64,000 nt of DNA, taken from Canna indica. Taxonomy: Eukaryota; Streptophyta; Magnoliopsida; Zingiberales; Cannaceae. Made by a program: the position numbers and the translations under genes. Position 1 is the stretch's first letter. Each line of letters begins with the position of its first letter. Under the pieces are notes generated by a model. That model saw only the letters and a program-made list of their open reading frames with translations, did no database searches and was not told where the DNA came from. Shown in pieces: positions 23,800 to 37,439 of the stretch. The stretch lies in assembly GCA_034359265.1 (NCBI GenBank), contig CP136891.1:82664001-82728000 (forward strand), written 5' to 3'.

Positions 23800-26700
23800 A
23801 TGAATTTCCAAAGTCATGAGCCCAACCGCGCCAAATTATGTTCATGCACTTTAAGAATTCCGAGCCCACCGTCCTTGCGAGGCATACTGGCTTTGCCTTA
23901 CCCTGTTACGGAAGATTCATATGCTCATGAATCTGGCATGAATTACTTTAGAAATCTTTTTAATTGTAATCTCCGTTGTAAGCTTTGCACACATGAAGAT
24001 GATTGCTGAACAGGACTTGCGTGGTAGAACTGTGGAATGACTAATTCATCAGAGCTTCATTGAGACAGCTCTTTAATGGAACCATCTGTTGCCTTTAATG
24101 CTAGGATCACTGCCTGTAGCAGCAGAGCAAGTGGACCCTTGCATTGGATCTGTACTTGCATCACAAATCTGAAGCCTGGGAAAGCCTTAGGCATCGCCCA
24201 CAGGTCAGCTTTCTTGACACAGTAAAAAATGGTGCTCTTAATTACATTCTGGCTTTAATTCGTACCCGTATTTTTGTCTGATACAGATGGAGGATTTTTG
24301 CTCTTGTTTTCCATTGTTTTTATGCATGTTTACTCATCTAAAACATTATTGCAGACAGTATCCTACATTTCATTGTCAATCTCTGTGGTGAAAATTTTTG
24401 ATGGGGCAGTAGGGGACCGAGGCAAGCTGTTGTGAGGCTGCCCGGTGGAGAGCTGTGGAGGTTGGTGGATCAATTCCGGCTTGGACGGAATGAGGTTGGA
24501 TATGGATGAAGAGAGAATGAATGCGACAAGTGAAAGGTGCATGAATGAGTGGCTGGGCAGTCGATCGGCCACCACCGCGGTGACGCAGAGAGGAAAGCGA
24601 CCGGCCGGCGATGGCGACCCGGGGCATCGGCTCGACTAGGGAAGCTGGTCCACGTGAACCTTCCTGAGAGATCTACGACTGGTAGATGTAGCCATGGAGG
24701 AGTATTTCCCTGATGTGAAGAGTACAATTGCCACCAACGTAGGAATGCCAAGAAGTAGCAGGAAAAGAATGTGCAGGCGCAGCAGAAGGTGATAGATAGT
24801 AATATATTTATGGCAACATGGAGCTGTCGCAACAGCTCTTGATTGATCTGTCACTTGACTCCTCCCCGTGGCAGCGCGTGAGTGGCTGCGTTTTCCAGGT
24901 CTCTTTCTCCCCGCTTATATTTGTTTTATTAGGCAATTTTGCTATCTATCGGCATATACTTAACATGAGTGAATTTTTTTAAAAATTTTTATCGATGGGC
25001 ATGGCATTGATTAGACGGGTCGGATGTTCTTGGTATCTGAATCCGCTCAACGTGAGTTTTTTAATCTTAATCGAATACAAACTTGTGAGTCTTGCATGTT
25101 TGTTAGAAGGTAACTATATATATAATTTAATATATCTTTGCTTTGATTCTTTGAACATGTCAATCGGAAGCCAACAAAACAAGCTTGCTTGCTTCTGGAT
25201 TTGATCATAATGGGAAGGGAAGAAGGGTGCCCACTCTATTAGTCTGTATTTTGTAGAGTGGTCCTGAGGGCTGAGGCTAAGGAGTACAGAGATAGACGAA
25301 GAATTAAGCTGCTTTCGTGAAAATTATTTCCTCATCCTTCTATCGAATAATATGAAGATAATAAATCAACAACATAAAGGAAAAAAGGGGTCCTCTCACT
25401 AGCTAGGGTTGTGGGGGAGGGCAAGCTGTGCAAGTACAAGTCAAAGATATGCTCTCATAAAGAGGTGCTTCCATGCTCTCATTAGGTAGCACATTAAGTT
25501 GTTGTGTGTGTGAGTAATTTTTACAAATAAATATATACATGAGAAGTTAGTCGATATAATTAGTAAAACATGCAGTAATTGATGAGGATGAGAGATGAGA
25601 ATAAGATCAATTGGGTTGGGTTAGGATCCAGCAAAAGGTTTAAGAAATGAACCAGTTACATTCATGTCAGTTTATGTGCTAATAAATATTTTATTTGAAA
25701 AAAAAATGCACATGTCACAGGGGTCAAGTGAATTAAAATAGAGGAGAGATTTTAGTAATTTTCTAAATCATAAAAATGAATTAAATTATTTAAATTTAAA
25801 TAATTATTGACATGTTTAAAGAATCAAAATGTGAACAATATTTTAAATAACAAAAACAAAATACGATGAATGAGGACTAAATGAGTGAGCTTGTAGTGGG
25901 GATTGAGAATAAATGCCTCAGTGCATGCCTTTCTATCTCTTCTTTATGATTATAGAGTCCATACCCGATTTATAGACATAGGAAAAATATAAAAAACGTT
26001 AACGACATATGTAACTTTATGTCATATACCTTTTTATTGTCCTTTGTTCTTCGACTTTTTGTTTGACAATAATTGGAGTCGTAAAAATCACCGATATATT
26101 ATAGCTAGTTTCCCTCGATAAATTAAAAAGTAATATAAAAAGAAGGGAGAAACAAAACAGATATAAACATGTATCAGCTGTTACGTTATCTTTTGTCGTG
26201 ACACTGACACCAAAATGCTTGCTCTCATTATCACGCGGTTACATAAATAACGCCGCAAGATGGAGATGTAGCGGTCCCCCATCCTCCCACGCGCGGCTTG
26301 AACTATCCGCCAAGGGAAGCTCGACACGTAGCTCAAGGGATGTGAAGCCCACGTGACACCCCCTTGCCTTCCACGGAAGAGGCCCCACACGATTTGAAGT
26401 GCCCATTTGAAATTAAAGCATAGAAAACTTATTATTATTATTTTTCACAATGTCGATAAAAATCTAGAAAAATAATGTGTTACTGTCATTATTGGAAAAA
26501 ATACTGCGAAAAATAGAAAATGAAATCCGGACATTGCTGTTTTTTTTGTGAAATTTTTGTATATACTCAATTTTATTTATTTAAATCGTGAATCTTGTTT
26601 CATTAACTAATTTAGAATTTTTATAATTTTTAAAATTTTAGAATGTGTTTAATCTTATGAACAAATGACCATCTTCAAAAATTTCACTCAATCTTGAAAT

Positions 26701-27040
26701 ATTTCAAGACTTTTAGTGAAATTTTTGTACACATTCAATTTCATCAATTCAAGTTATCGGCCTTATTTTATTTATTAATTTATTTATTTTTATAAATTTT
26801 AAATTTTTATATTGTATTTTTATAATTATTTTTAAGAATTTATTTTTTTAAAAAAAAATAGTACAATGATATATTGGAATTGTTTTAAATTCGATTATGA
26901 TTTTGCGGATTTTGGAGACCATATTCAATTTTTGGAGGATTTCAAGGATTTAGAGAATTCCTGAAAATTAAATTAAATACTAGTAGACTCGGTTAAATGA
27001 CTTAAACTTAGATTGGGTGGAATTGGAAAACGCATTATTG
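23800..27040. other. Intergenic stretch, no gene recognised
   Basis: Only short open frames in both strands. A G-box core CACGTG occurs near 26350 in a GC-richer patch (26260-26390) that also encodes a short minus-strand frame of unknown value. The remainder is AT-rich, especially 25700-26160 and 26400-26960. Confidence 0.35.
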
Positions 27041-27043
27041 AAC

Positions 27044-27045
<2 letters not shown>

Positions 27046-27082
<37 letters not shown>

Positions 27083-27083
27083 G
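27046..27083. repeat. (GA)n microsatellite
   Basis: About 18 GA dinucleotides with one interruption (GATAGAGAG) near the right end. GA tracts are common in plant promoters. Confidence 0.9.
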
Positions 27084-28073
27084 GCGCGCATCTAATGATT
27101 GGACGAGGTGCAGGGGCCCACTTTGCTGCGGTGGTCCATGAAACTTGGTGCACACTGACCGCACCAAAAGGAGAGTGGGGTGGTCTCTGCCTTGATTTAT
27201 CTGAACTGAATATGCCAATAATTAATAATGCAAACCTCTTTTTCATTTCATCGCTTATTTTCTTTATTAATTGGAAAGTACAAATAATATCATTTTCTAT
27301 TATTGAAATTCTACTATAATATGAATAAAAAAAAGTATACGGTACGTGATCCGAAATAACTTGAGAAATCGAAAGTCGAATGTATTCGCACATGACACAT
27401 TTGGACTGCACAACTCGACTTTGTGATTGGGTGATGATTAAGTTTGGTGCATTAGACAAAAGCAAATGCTGCAATTATGTTCGTTTCTTAATTATTGTTC
27501 ATGGATATCCTTCAATTTCTTTCACTTTTTGTTAGGGTTCACTGTCTACACTTTAACCTAATGTTCTTTCATTATCCATCCAATCGATGATCGAGCGAGT
27601 CTGAATGTAGAGTTGGGATCAGATCAGGAGTAGTCGCCATTAATCGTGTCCGACGATGCCAATATATTTAGATTTAGGCAAATATTTAATTAAGGAGGGA
27701 GTACATGCAATGCAAATGGAAGCTGGAGCGTTCCATCCATCCGAGTCTGATGTAAGATTCTTAGTCCTCTTTATTAATGAAGCCGATTGGTCCACTATTG
27801 TCTCTTGTCCTTTTCACCAATTAATGATTATTTCCATTTGTTTTCCCACTAATTAATCGTTTAGTTGGGTGCTACCGTCTTCATTTAATCCTCCATAATT
27901 GTGTTCAAATCTTGTGTGCATGTATATGCACTTGTATGCATGCTTGTTATTACTAGTGTTCTTAGAACTAAAACCATCCGAAGGTTCGATCGATTTGACC
28001 GGCGCCGACCAGTATGGGATCGTATTCACATTACTATGTTAAAAGATTGATTGAGAAATTCAACTGTCAACTC

Positions 28074-28275
28074 CACTATAATAAAATAGACGGAAAAAAA
28101 TAGACAATCAATAATCGGTGCCTCGGTAATTAAGGCGTCCATCGAAAATCGACAATAGAGGCGCTTGGGTGTCGGTTTCCAACTAAAAAATAGGCGCCAA
28201 TTATTGAGTGTTGATTTTCAAAAACCAACGCCTCTGCTTGAAAGTCGCTAATTTTCCTATTGGAAATCGGCTAAT
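28074..28275. mobile_element. Possible CACTA-type fragment
   Basis: Begins CACTATAATAAAATAGACGG and continues with short repeated GGCG/CGCC and AAATCG words (GGCGTCC, GAGGCGCTTGG, TAGGCGCC, ACGCCTC). This resembles the subterminal region of CACTA elements. No matching right terminus was found, so it is a fragment at most. Confidence 0.3.
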
Positions 28276-28435
28276 TAACCCCACATCGGTTGTTTTCTAA
28301 AAGCATCATAATTACTGTTACAAATGATTTATAAATGATTCATTAGTCATAAATAAAATTTCAATTTTATCCATCTTATCATTAATTACATAAAAAATAT
28401 AATAAAAGTTTGAAGTGGTCCACATCATTCTTTTT

Positions 28436-28716
28436 AAATATATATATATATATATATATATTCTACTTTGAATACAAGTGTCCACATCCAAACGTCGGTG
28501 TTTATAATAAGTGTCAGTATCCAATTTTTTTTTACTGTTTCTTCTTGGCTCCAATTTATACTGATTTAAAAGAGTCAAATTTTCAATTTCATCACATTTG
28601 TCGAAATTTTCATTTAAAGTGGCACAAATTAACCAATTTCTTATTTAATTTTTGTCGTGCTCATTTTGAATCAATTAAATTCGGTTCAATTGAATTATAT
28701 ATATATATATATATAT
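28436..28716. repeat. Two (TA)n microsatellites
   Basis: TA runs at about 28438-28460 and 28695-28716 in AT-rich intergenic DNA. Confidence 0.85.
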
Positions 28717-29728
28717 TTGAATTAGTTAAACCAATTAAATTAGTAAAGTAACCATAATCTAACTTGTTTGAGGCAGCCATGATTTTTTAAAAATTAAACT
28801 ATGATTGGACCTTAATTATTTCCAATTGATTCAGTTCAATCAGCTAAAGTACAAAAAAATGTACGTTGTAACCTAATTTGATCAATAATGTTTTATCAAA
28901 TATTACTTGGACTGAACCAGATTTAATCAATAATTAGTTTATCGTATTGGTCCACACTTTTAGAATTCTAATTGAATTGATATAAATCCATCAGTCCATC
29001 ACTCTTCTTCCAATAATTGGTCTATGCTATAAAGCTATGTGCACAATTTAAATTATTGATGACAACTAAATAAATATGATAAGACTGAATCAAAGTACAA
29101 ACAAAAGATATTTATAGGTCATGGACACCCATGTTTTTAGAGCCTACACTGTGCGTGAATATATTAAAACTTATTATGATCGAAAGTCTTCAAGTCAAAG
29201 CTTGTCACAGCCAATTAAAAAGAGATTAAATTTAGTCAAAACAAACGGCATGCATTCTTAAGAATATATATAGAAAGATAGTAGAGACTATATATAAATT
29301 GAAGAGTAATAATATATGCATGTGAGAACTTAATTATCATGAAGACAAATTCCCAAGCCAAGCCAAGTTGCATTCTTTGTGCTGTGCCTACTTTTTATTT
29401 TTTTATCAGGTCTAATTAATTCAATATTCTTCATATATATGTTCAGAAAATTGTGAGACAGCAATTGGATTCTGCAAATATTCAGATATATCAGCACTGA
29501 ATTAATAATATACACTGGTTTTGATTGATTGATGGGATGAGAACTGGCGAAGTTTATGAATAATATACCGAATGAGAATTCCACCGCATTAATTTCCAAC
29601 ATACAATAATTGCTTGAAATGACAAGATTTTACGAATTGCTCATTCAATGAGTCACTGTCAAACATTTGAAGAGGTTGGATTTATTTACAATCCATTTTG
29701 TGGGCCTCTCACTTCACAAGGGTGATGA

Positions 29729-29737
29729 TATAAAATA
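29729..29737 (+). promoter_or_regulatory. TATA-like box of the bHLH gene
   Basis: TATAAAATA lies about 680 bp upstream of the bHLH start codon and upstream of a likely 5' leader with a GA-rich segment. Position and sequence suit a plant core promoter; the start site was not determined. Confidence 0.45.
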
Positions 29738-29769
29738 AAGTTAAAGTTGCCAGAGCGCATGAAACAATC

Positions 29770-30407
29770 CAACTATTTGTATAAGAATAAAATCAGCAGT
29801 CTCATCTGCTTTAATTTCATCTTCTTCCTCCCTTCCTCAAAACGATTCTTCTGCTTGAGCTGAGGGTTTCTGAAGTAGGGGGAAGAATTCTGCATTGCAA
29901 GTTCAAACACAAAGGTATATAGGAGAGAGAGAGAAGGGAGAATGAATTAAGAGAATTAAGCTCATGCATGCAAATTGTATTAATTCTTTATTCTTTTACT
30001 CTGATCGAATTGCTTTGGCTGAATCAGTTATCATGTGACTGTGGTTTTGCATTATTGGGAGAGGTTACAGGAATTTAATGCTTGTCTGTTTGCATACGGG
30101 TCAGCTCGAGCTTCGGTTGCGAGTGATGACGAAAGAGATAGAGAAAGCTGTTTCGCTTGCTCCACCAACCATATTATTATGAATGCCAGTCGCCCTGGAC
30201 CGCTGTTCCAATGCCGTGCCTTCATTGGTTGAGCTCTCCGGCCGCCTTGTCTCGCTGTAGCAATTACTAACTTCAGTTCATCAGCTCGCTCTTGTTCGTC
30301 GGTCGAAATCGAAGAAGGTTCGTATTAAATAACCATGGTTTAAGCAAGGATCGGTGACTGAAGAATATAGAATTTGATCTTTGACTAATTGACTCGTACT
30401 TGTGCAG
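29770..30407 (+). other. 5' leader and 5'UTR intron of the bHLH gene
   Basis: The bHLH start codon follows directly on a CTTGTGCAG splice acceptor (ending 30407), so the leader is probably split by an intron. Candidate donors are AAG/GTATAT at 29914/29915 and AAG/GTTCGT near 30318. A GA-rich tract lies at 29921-29938. A 65-codon upstream frame at 30035-30232 would lie inside the intron if the first donor is used. Confidence 0.55.
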
Positions 30408-31604
30408 ATGGAAAGCTTAGGGTGGGGGAATCCACCGGCGTCGAGCTCGAATCTTTCGGTGTGCGGTGAAGATTACAGCAGGATGACCGGGGAGCTGGAC
30501 GAGCTCGACGCTTCTTTGCTTAGTTCTAGCGTTCATCTGCAAGGAATTGTGGCCTGCGGCGATTTGAATAATGTTAACCAGGTGATGAGCGCGACAGCTG
30601 ATGTGTTGGCTCCGACGACTCGTCAAGAAGTGATGAGGTTGAATTCCCAATCCGAGCTGATGGAATCGGGTAGTATATGGAGTGACGATGATCTGATTCT
30701 TTCTCAAGCCTGTTCTCCTTTCCCCCTCGTCGCCGGATCGAAGACGGTCGACGAATGTTGCAGTCTGATCGAAGATTTAGGAGCGTCGACCGGTGAATTG
30801 CTCGTCATTGGCAACGCCGCCAACAACGACGACGACGTCATCTCTGCAATCTTCTCCGGCAGTACTACTGACAACTTCTGCAACTTGAGCTGCAGCGGCA
30901 ATATCTCCTCCGGCGAGTCGGAGAACTACGAGGCGGTCTCTCTCAATCCAGTTATTGGGACCGCAGCCGCTAAGAGACACATGGAGGAACGCAGTACGCT
31001 TCCGCGGACGAATCCTTCGCTCAAGGAGGAGGATGAAGAAGACGAAGGCCGTCAGGTTTCGTCTTCTCGGACGCGGCACTACAGGCTGAAGAAACCAAGA
31101 TCGGAGGTGAATCATTCACGGGGTTCCACCTTCAGCTTCAATCATCACGAGAGCAACTACTACGAGCCCGACACCGAGGCGATCGCGCAGGTGAAGGAGA
31201 TGATCTACCGGGCCGCTGCACTGCGGCCGGTGACTCTGGGAGCTGATGAGGCGGTCGAAAGGCCGAAGAGGAAGAACGTTAAGATATCGAGCGACCCGCA
31301 GACGGTGGCCGCGAGGCACCGGAGGGAAAGGATCAGCGAGAGGCTGAGGATGCTGCAGAAGCTCGTCCCCGGCGGGAGCAAATTGGACACCGCAACAATG
31401 CTCGATGAGGCTGCCAACTATCTGAGGTTCCTCAAGTCTCAGGTCAGGGCCCTGGAAACCCTAGGCAGCAGCAGCAGCAGCATCAGGCATATTGATCCAA
31501 CAGCAAGCATCCACACATCATCTTCCTCAATGCACCCCTTCCCACTAGCTTTGAACCAGCAAGCTTTCACAGTGCAGAGACTTTACCCCACCAAGAAACC
31601 CTAA
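30408..31604 (+). CDS. bHLH87: bHLH transcription factor, bHLH87/HECATE/INDEHISCENT-like
   Basis: A single-exon coding region of 398 aa beginning MESLGWGNP. The bHLH domain lies at about residues 290-352. The basic region reads [20 protein letters not shown], with the H-x3-E-R pattern that binds E-box DNA; helix 1 to helix 2 reads [20 protein letters not shown], then [18 protein letters not shown]. Known: this exact DPQTVAAR...VPGGxKxDTAxMLDEA signature marks plant subgroup VIIIb (HEC1-3, IND, bHLH87), which act in the nucleus in reproductive and meristem development. The N-terminal half is Ser/Asp/Glu-rich with an acidic EEDEEDEG patch near 206. The long N-terminus and MESLGW start favour bHLH87 over the shorter HEC proteins. 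An in-frame GTG at 30402 lies in the splice acceptor and is not the start. The exact orthologue is inferred. Confidence 0.88.
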   Translation: MESLGWGNPPASSSNLSVCGEDYSRMTGELDELDASLLSSSVHLQGIVACGDLNNVNQVMSATADVLAPTTRQEVMRLNSQSELMESGSIWSDDDLILSQACSPFPLVAGSKTVDECCSLIEDLGASTGELLVIGNAANNDDDVISAIFSGSTTDNFCNLSCSGNISSGESENYEAVSLNPVIGTAAAKRHMEERSTLPRTNPSLKEEDEEDEGRQVSSSRTRHYRLKKPRSEVNHSRGSTFSFNHHESNYYEPDTEAIAQVKEMIYRAAALRPVTLGADEAVERPKRKNVKISSDPQTVAARHRRERISERLRMLQKLVPGGSKLDTATMLDEAANYLRFLKSQVRALETLGSSSSSIRHIDPTASIHTSSSSMHPFPLALNQQAFTVQRLYPTKKP

Positions 31605-33180
31605 CTCTAGGCATGCACTACAAAGACAAATAATTGTCTTCATCATTAGCTTGGGGTTTATCTCCATTCAGGGAAAGATTAATTCCTCTAACCAAAATCT
31701 TAATCCTAATATATCCTTCATGTCAAAAAAGTTTTTTTTCCAATAAAGTGGTAGTGTCTTTCCTTTTTCACTTTGCCACATGCACCTCTTTAAAGCAAGC
31801 CCTCCATTTCTGCCACCGCTGAGCTCTATTGTACCAGCTGCAACTGTTACTACACTCCCATATTTGGAACGAGTTCCTAGTAAATTCGTGTTTCAAAAGT
31901 TATAATATGAATAAAGCCTGCATGATGGAGTTGCAAAATTCATCAGAGAGAAGTGCGAATTCGACAGGAACTGCTTCCAGAGGATGGTGAAGTGGTGATT
32001 AATTAATAGATCGAGTAAAGTAATCAGCTTTCTCTTCCTCTTGCGTGCAGATCGCAGCATCACTTTATTTTCTATTGGTTAAAGTTTTGGCAGGCAGCAG
32101 GGACATTCTCTTTGGTTTGGCCCGCCCCTTGCCATTTGTGGCTTTCCCACATGTACACGGCGGAGAAGAGAACTAGAGAAGGCCCTCTGTTCCGAGTTCC
32201 CAACTCGCATGTCTTCGTTGAATGTAACAGTGGTTTATGTCATGCACACAGGAAAGTATAGCAGTAGCAGAGGAGGAATAGGTTCTCTTGGGTGTGGCAG
32301 AGAGAGGGTTTTGAACTTTTGATTTGTTGGTGATGTGGGTTTGGTAGCTAAAGACAATGAACCTTGTTAGGCGTTGGTGCCTTATCTGCCCCTTTTTTTC
32401 TTTAGTCAAAAGGAGGTGTTCTGGTTCTCTTCTCTGATCATGCCTGCAAAGATGGGGATTCCTGTTGGCTTCAATAATCCGTAGAGAATTTCCACTGTTT
32501 CTACTTGGTGTTGCATGCTCTCTTTCTTAGATTTGTCCATTTGATTTGATTAATGACGTGAAAATATATGCACTGTTATGTAAAGAACTGTTACTGTCGT
32601 ACAGTTATGATCCCTATGCATCAAAAAACAAGAGCTATTGCTGACTTCTGTGCCAGCACATTAATTGATGATGAAGCGTTTATGACTTTGTCTTTGTTCA
32701 CTGGCTGCAAAAATAGTAATTGATGAGAGATTAAAATTGCAGTTTATGACTTTGTCTTTGTTCACTGGCTGCAAATAAATTAGTTGTCGTGAACAAAAAA
32801 TAAAAATGAAATTTAATCTGTTTATTGCAATTAAATTTGTAGCAAATCCAATTCTACGCATTAAATGAGCATAATGATTAATAAAATAGCCCACATATAC
32901 AGTCAATTAGCTAATGACTTTATTTGGATTGAGCCCATGCATTGGGCCCATGTTTTATAGTTTTGTGTTTAGATAGGATCAACTTGTTATTATGTGTCTT
33001 ATGTTTCATCCAAAAAATATGTAGTTGAAAATTGACTTATGTTTAGATAGAATCATAATAATGTTTCATCAACTTGTTATTATGATTGTTGTAACTTATT
33101 TTATCCACGACACATGGTGCATGTCTCCATTTTTATAATAAAAAATAGATTTGTAATATAGTCATTATAATGTGTACGTA
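31605..33180. other. 3' flank of the bHLH gene and intergenic DNA
   Basis: No coding region recognised. A short direct repeat, TTTATGACTTTGTCTTTGTTCACTGGCTGCAAA-like (about 33 bp), occurs at about 32679-32711 and 32742-32775. Confidence 0.5.
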
Positions 33181-33189
33181 GATGCAAAA

Positions 33190-33309
33190 TTATATGCACA
33201 ATGCGCATTTTACAATAGGTTGAACTATGAATGTCTAATAACTAAACTATTATATGCACAATGCGCATTTTACAATAGGTTGAACTATGAATGTCTAATA
33301 ACTAAACTA
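33190..33309. repeat. Perfect 60-bp tandem duplication
   Basis: Units 33190-33249 and 33250-33309 are identical over 60 bp (TTATATGCACAATGCGCATT...). The unit contains the palindrome AATGCGCATT. Perfect identity indicates a recent duplication, or an assembly duplication. Confidence 0.95.
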
Positions 33310-33645
33310 CTAGTCGGTCGATTATATTTGTGTTGTTAAATTTGGGAGATAAATAATATTTAAAAAAATGGGTTTGTGTTAGATGTCAAATTTCAAAAAA
33401 TAATAGATATAATTAAACTTAAATCATTCTAGAGTATGATATAAATATCTCGATGAGAGAGATGAGAATCAAAATCATGATAATGGATGGAAAACTAGTG
33501 GCTATTAAAAAATATTTTTTAAAAGTTATCAAAATTTAATTTTTATTTCGAAATAAATGAGTGCCTATATTAAAATAAATTCAAACTTTTAGGAAATATA
33601 TTATTGTCAAAATTTTTATATTTTTATATTAAATTTAATTATTTA

Positions 33646-33648
<3 letters not shown>

Positions 33649-33678
<30 letters not shown>
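33649..33678. repeat. (TA)n microsatellite
   Basis: About 15 TA dinucleotides in AT-rich DNA. Confidence 0.85.
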
Positions 33679-33682
<4 letters not shown>

Positions 33683-34439
33683 TGGTAAAAATCAAATATA
33701 GATAATAAATAATTAATATCCGATTATGTTATGTGAGGTCAAAACAAACATGAGATTCAGGAATCTAACATAATATAATATATTTATTCGAGATCTAAAC
33801 AAACATATAATATAAGTTTTCCTGTAATATTGTATCTTAATTAATTTTAATTAAATTTATATCCGACAAAAATCTTGTCATGCTAAAAAACTAGTCATCC
33901 TTTATTTTATATTATGATTTTTGGTGTATCATGTTATATAATGTTGTCGTTGCACATTCTCCTAGACGATACTCGTCTTAATGGGAATAACCTTATGAGA
34001 GGCAATGATAAAATAATATCAAAGCATGACCTGATCCTAAACATATGAGAAAAGCTTGTGTGAGAAAATAATTGCTCATAGATCGAGATGGAGTCGCTAC
34101 TAAACTAGGTCTAACATACTATTGACTTGGGTGTAATTATGGACTATACATTAGACTTAGGGGTGAGCATTGGTTCGGTTCGGTTAAAAACCGAACCAAA
34201 GAAAAAAAATTAACCGTTTACCGAACCGAAAAAATTCGGTTAATTCGGTTCGGTTAATTTGGTTCGGTTAACCGAAAAGATAAAAAAAATATATTCAAAA
34301 ATGCATGTGGACTCAAACTCGGCCCAACTAAGAATTAGATTTTAATTTTTACTCTTCTAACCATCTTAGCAAATATTACTATCAATTTATATATAACTAA
34401 CACATATTATATATATATATCGAATGTTAAATAAATATT

Positions 34440-34510
34440 ATTGCACAACATGGGATTTGAACCCGGGCGGCGGAAAGCTAAACATAACACTTAACCACCA
34501 AGACAAATGT
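34440..34510 (-). mobile_element. tRNA-derived SINE-like segment nested in the MITE
   Basis: On the minus strand, TTGGTGGTTAAGTGT (A-box-like, 34500-34486) is followed about 35 nt later by CCCGGGTTCAAATCCC (B-box, around 34467-34452). This is the spacing of an internal pol III promoter. There is no cloverleaf acceptor stem or anticodon arm, so it is not a tRNA gene. Confidence 0.55.
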
Positions 34511-34529
34511 CAAAATCTAATATATCTTT

Positions 34530-34534
<5 letters not shown>

Positions 34535-34594
<60 letters not shown>
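34535..34594. repeat. Long (TA)n microsatellite
   Basis: About 30 uninterrupted TA dinucleotides inside the MITE-like element. Confidence 0.95.
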
Positions 34595-34600
<6 letters not shown>

Positions 34601-35124
34601 TATTCGGTAAATTAATCGAACCGTCGGTTAATTTACCGAACCGAACCAAAAACCGAACACAAAATTTTTTTTAACCGAAAACCGAACAGAAATTAATTCG
34701 ATTAATTCGGTTCGGTTAAATCGATTTTGGTTCGATCGATTTCGGTTCGATTTCGGTGGATCGGTGAAGTTTGCTCACCCCTAGTTAGACTGGAGTTGTG
34801 TTAATACATAATTGGGAAAGATTGTAATACTCCAATTTAGTAACATATTGAATTGAATATTGTGTTAGTTTATGAGACCAAATGAGTGTACTATTATCAA
34901 CTTCGATTTAAACATTATAATTAAGCAAACATTTAGAACATATGAAGTTGATAAACCAATTATCTTATTGTACGAGTCATAAGAAATATAATGACTTCAA
35001 CTGGTTTTTTTCTTCTAAAGGTTGATTTAAGTGTTATACTAATATTCGACTTTGTGTCCAATTATATATTTTGCTATATAACTTCACCAACATATTAAGC
35101 AAGTTAATTTAAAAATCGAACAAA

Positions 35125-35230
35125 CGTGAGTAGCACAATTGGTGGTAACATATTGTATGTTGCCTAAAGATATAAGATTTGATCCATAGTATGATCACAT
35201 ATTATGACTTTCTATATTTATTAAAAAAAT
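35125..35230 (+). mobile_element. SINE-like remnant
   Basis: TAGCACAATTGGTGG (A-box-like, from 35131) and AAGATTTGATCC (degenerate B-box, 35174-35185), followed by an A-run near 35221-35227. It resembles a tRNA-derived SINE head. Diverged; low certainty. Confidence 0.4.
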
Positions 35231-35407
35231 AGTTAATTTAGAAATCACTCATTTAATAAAAGGTATTCAGGTTTAATTCTTTGATAAGTATTATGAATAC
35301 GATTTGTTTAAACTATTCAAACAAATCTTATCTTCAAAGCCAATACATTACATACACACAAGTGAATACATTTACACAAATTGAAAAATACACATTAAGT
35401 AACGATA

Positions 35408-35475
35408 TTGAGAATCAAACCTCAAACATACTAGATATGTACAATATGCTATTACCACTCGAACTACAGTGGATT
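35408..35475 (-). mobile_element. SINE-like remnant in the opposite orientation
   Basis: On the minus strand, TAGTTCGAGTGGTAA (A-box, 35466-35452) is followed by GAGGTTTGATTCTC (B-box, 35423-35410) at tRNA-like spacing. No flanking duplication was identified. Confidence 0.45.
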
Positions 35476-35668
35476 CATAAACATACATCGTTTGGACTAT
35501 TAGAAATAAATTAGTTGCATTCTTCCCTAACATATAATTATTTTATTTTAAAATATGGTTATATAAAAATGATTTTATACACTATTTATAAAGAAATCTA
35601 TTCCTGAATTTGTACATTAAGAATGCAAACTTTGATGCATTAAATCATAAATTATCTAGAGCATTAAA

Positions 35669-35807
35669 TGGGCCGGTCCGCATCTCTAATTTAAAAACCA
35701 TCCGGCTTAAGGCCCAACACTGAAAGCCTTAATATGCTATATCACGTGCAAGGCATGTGTAAATAAACGCTATATATATCTACCGCGTATTATTGGCAAA
35801 ACCCTAA
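35669..35807 (+). promoter_or_regulatory. Ribosomal-protein-type promoter motifs
   Basis: TGGGCC at 35669-35674 and GGCCCA at 35711-35716 are site II-type elements. A TATATATA box lies near 35771-35779, and a perfect telo-box AAACCCTAA lies at 35799-35807, about 70 bp before the eS30 ATG. Site II motifs with a telo-box just downstream of the TATA region are the known hallmark of plant ribosomal protein gene promoters, linked to expression in dividing cells. Confidence 0.75.
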
Positions 35808-37430
<1,623 letters not shown>

Positions 37431-37439
37431 TGACTGAGG

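Larger units (their letters stand above)
34158..34784. mobile_element. MITE-like element with GGGGTGAGCA termini
   Basis: Left end TAGGGGTGAGCATTGGTTCG; right end TGCTCACCCCTAG. The 7-bp string TTAGACT flanks both sides (34151-34157 and 34785-34791). Both ends continue as many CGGTT/AACCG words (GGTTCGGTT, ACCGAAC), so the whole element can fold back. The interior holds a long (TA)n tract and a tRNA-like segment. No coding capacity. The superfamily is uncertain (hAT-like by duplication length). Confidence 0.8.

Noticed and set aside
30402..30407. GTG as an upstream start for the bHLH protein
   Set aside because: The bases belong to the TGTGCAG splice acceptor; the first ATG after it is at 30408.
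30417..31417. Overlapping minus-strand frames opposite the bHLH gene
   Set aside because: Shadows of the bHLH coding sequence, which has a clear domain on the plus strand.
34440..34510. A tRNA gene on the minus strand
   Set aside because: Only the A- and B-box-like motifs are present; no acceptor stem or anticodon arm can be drawn.
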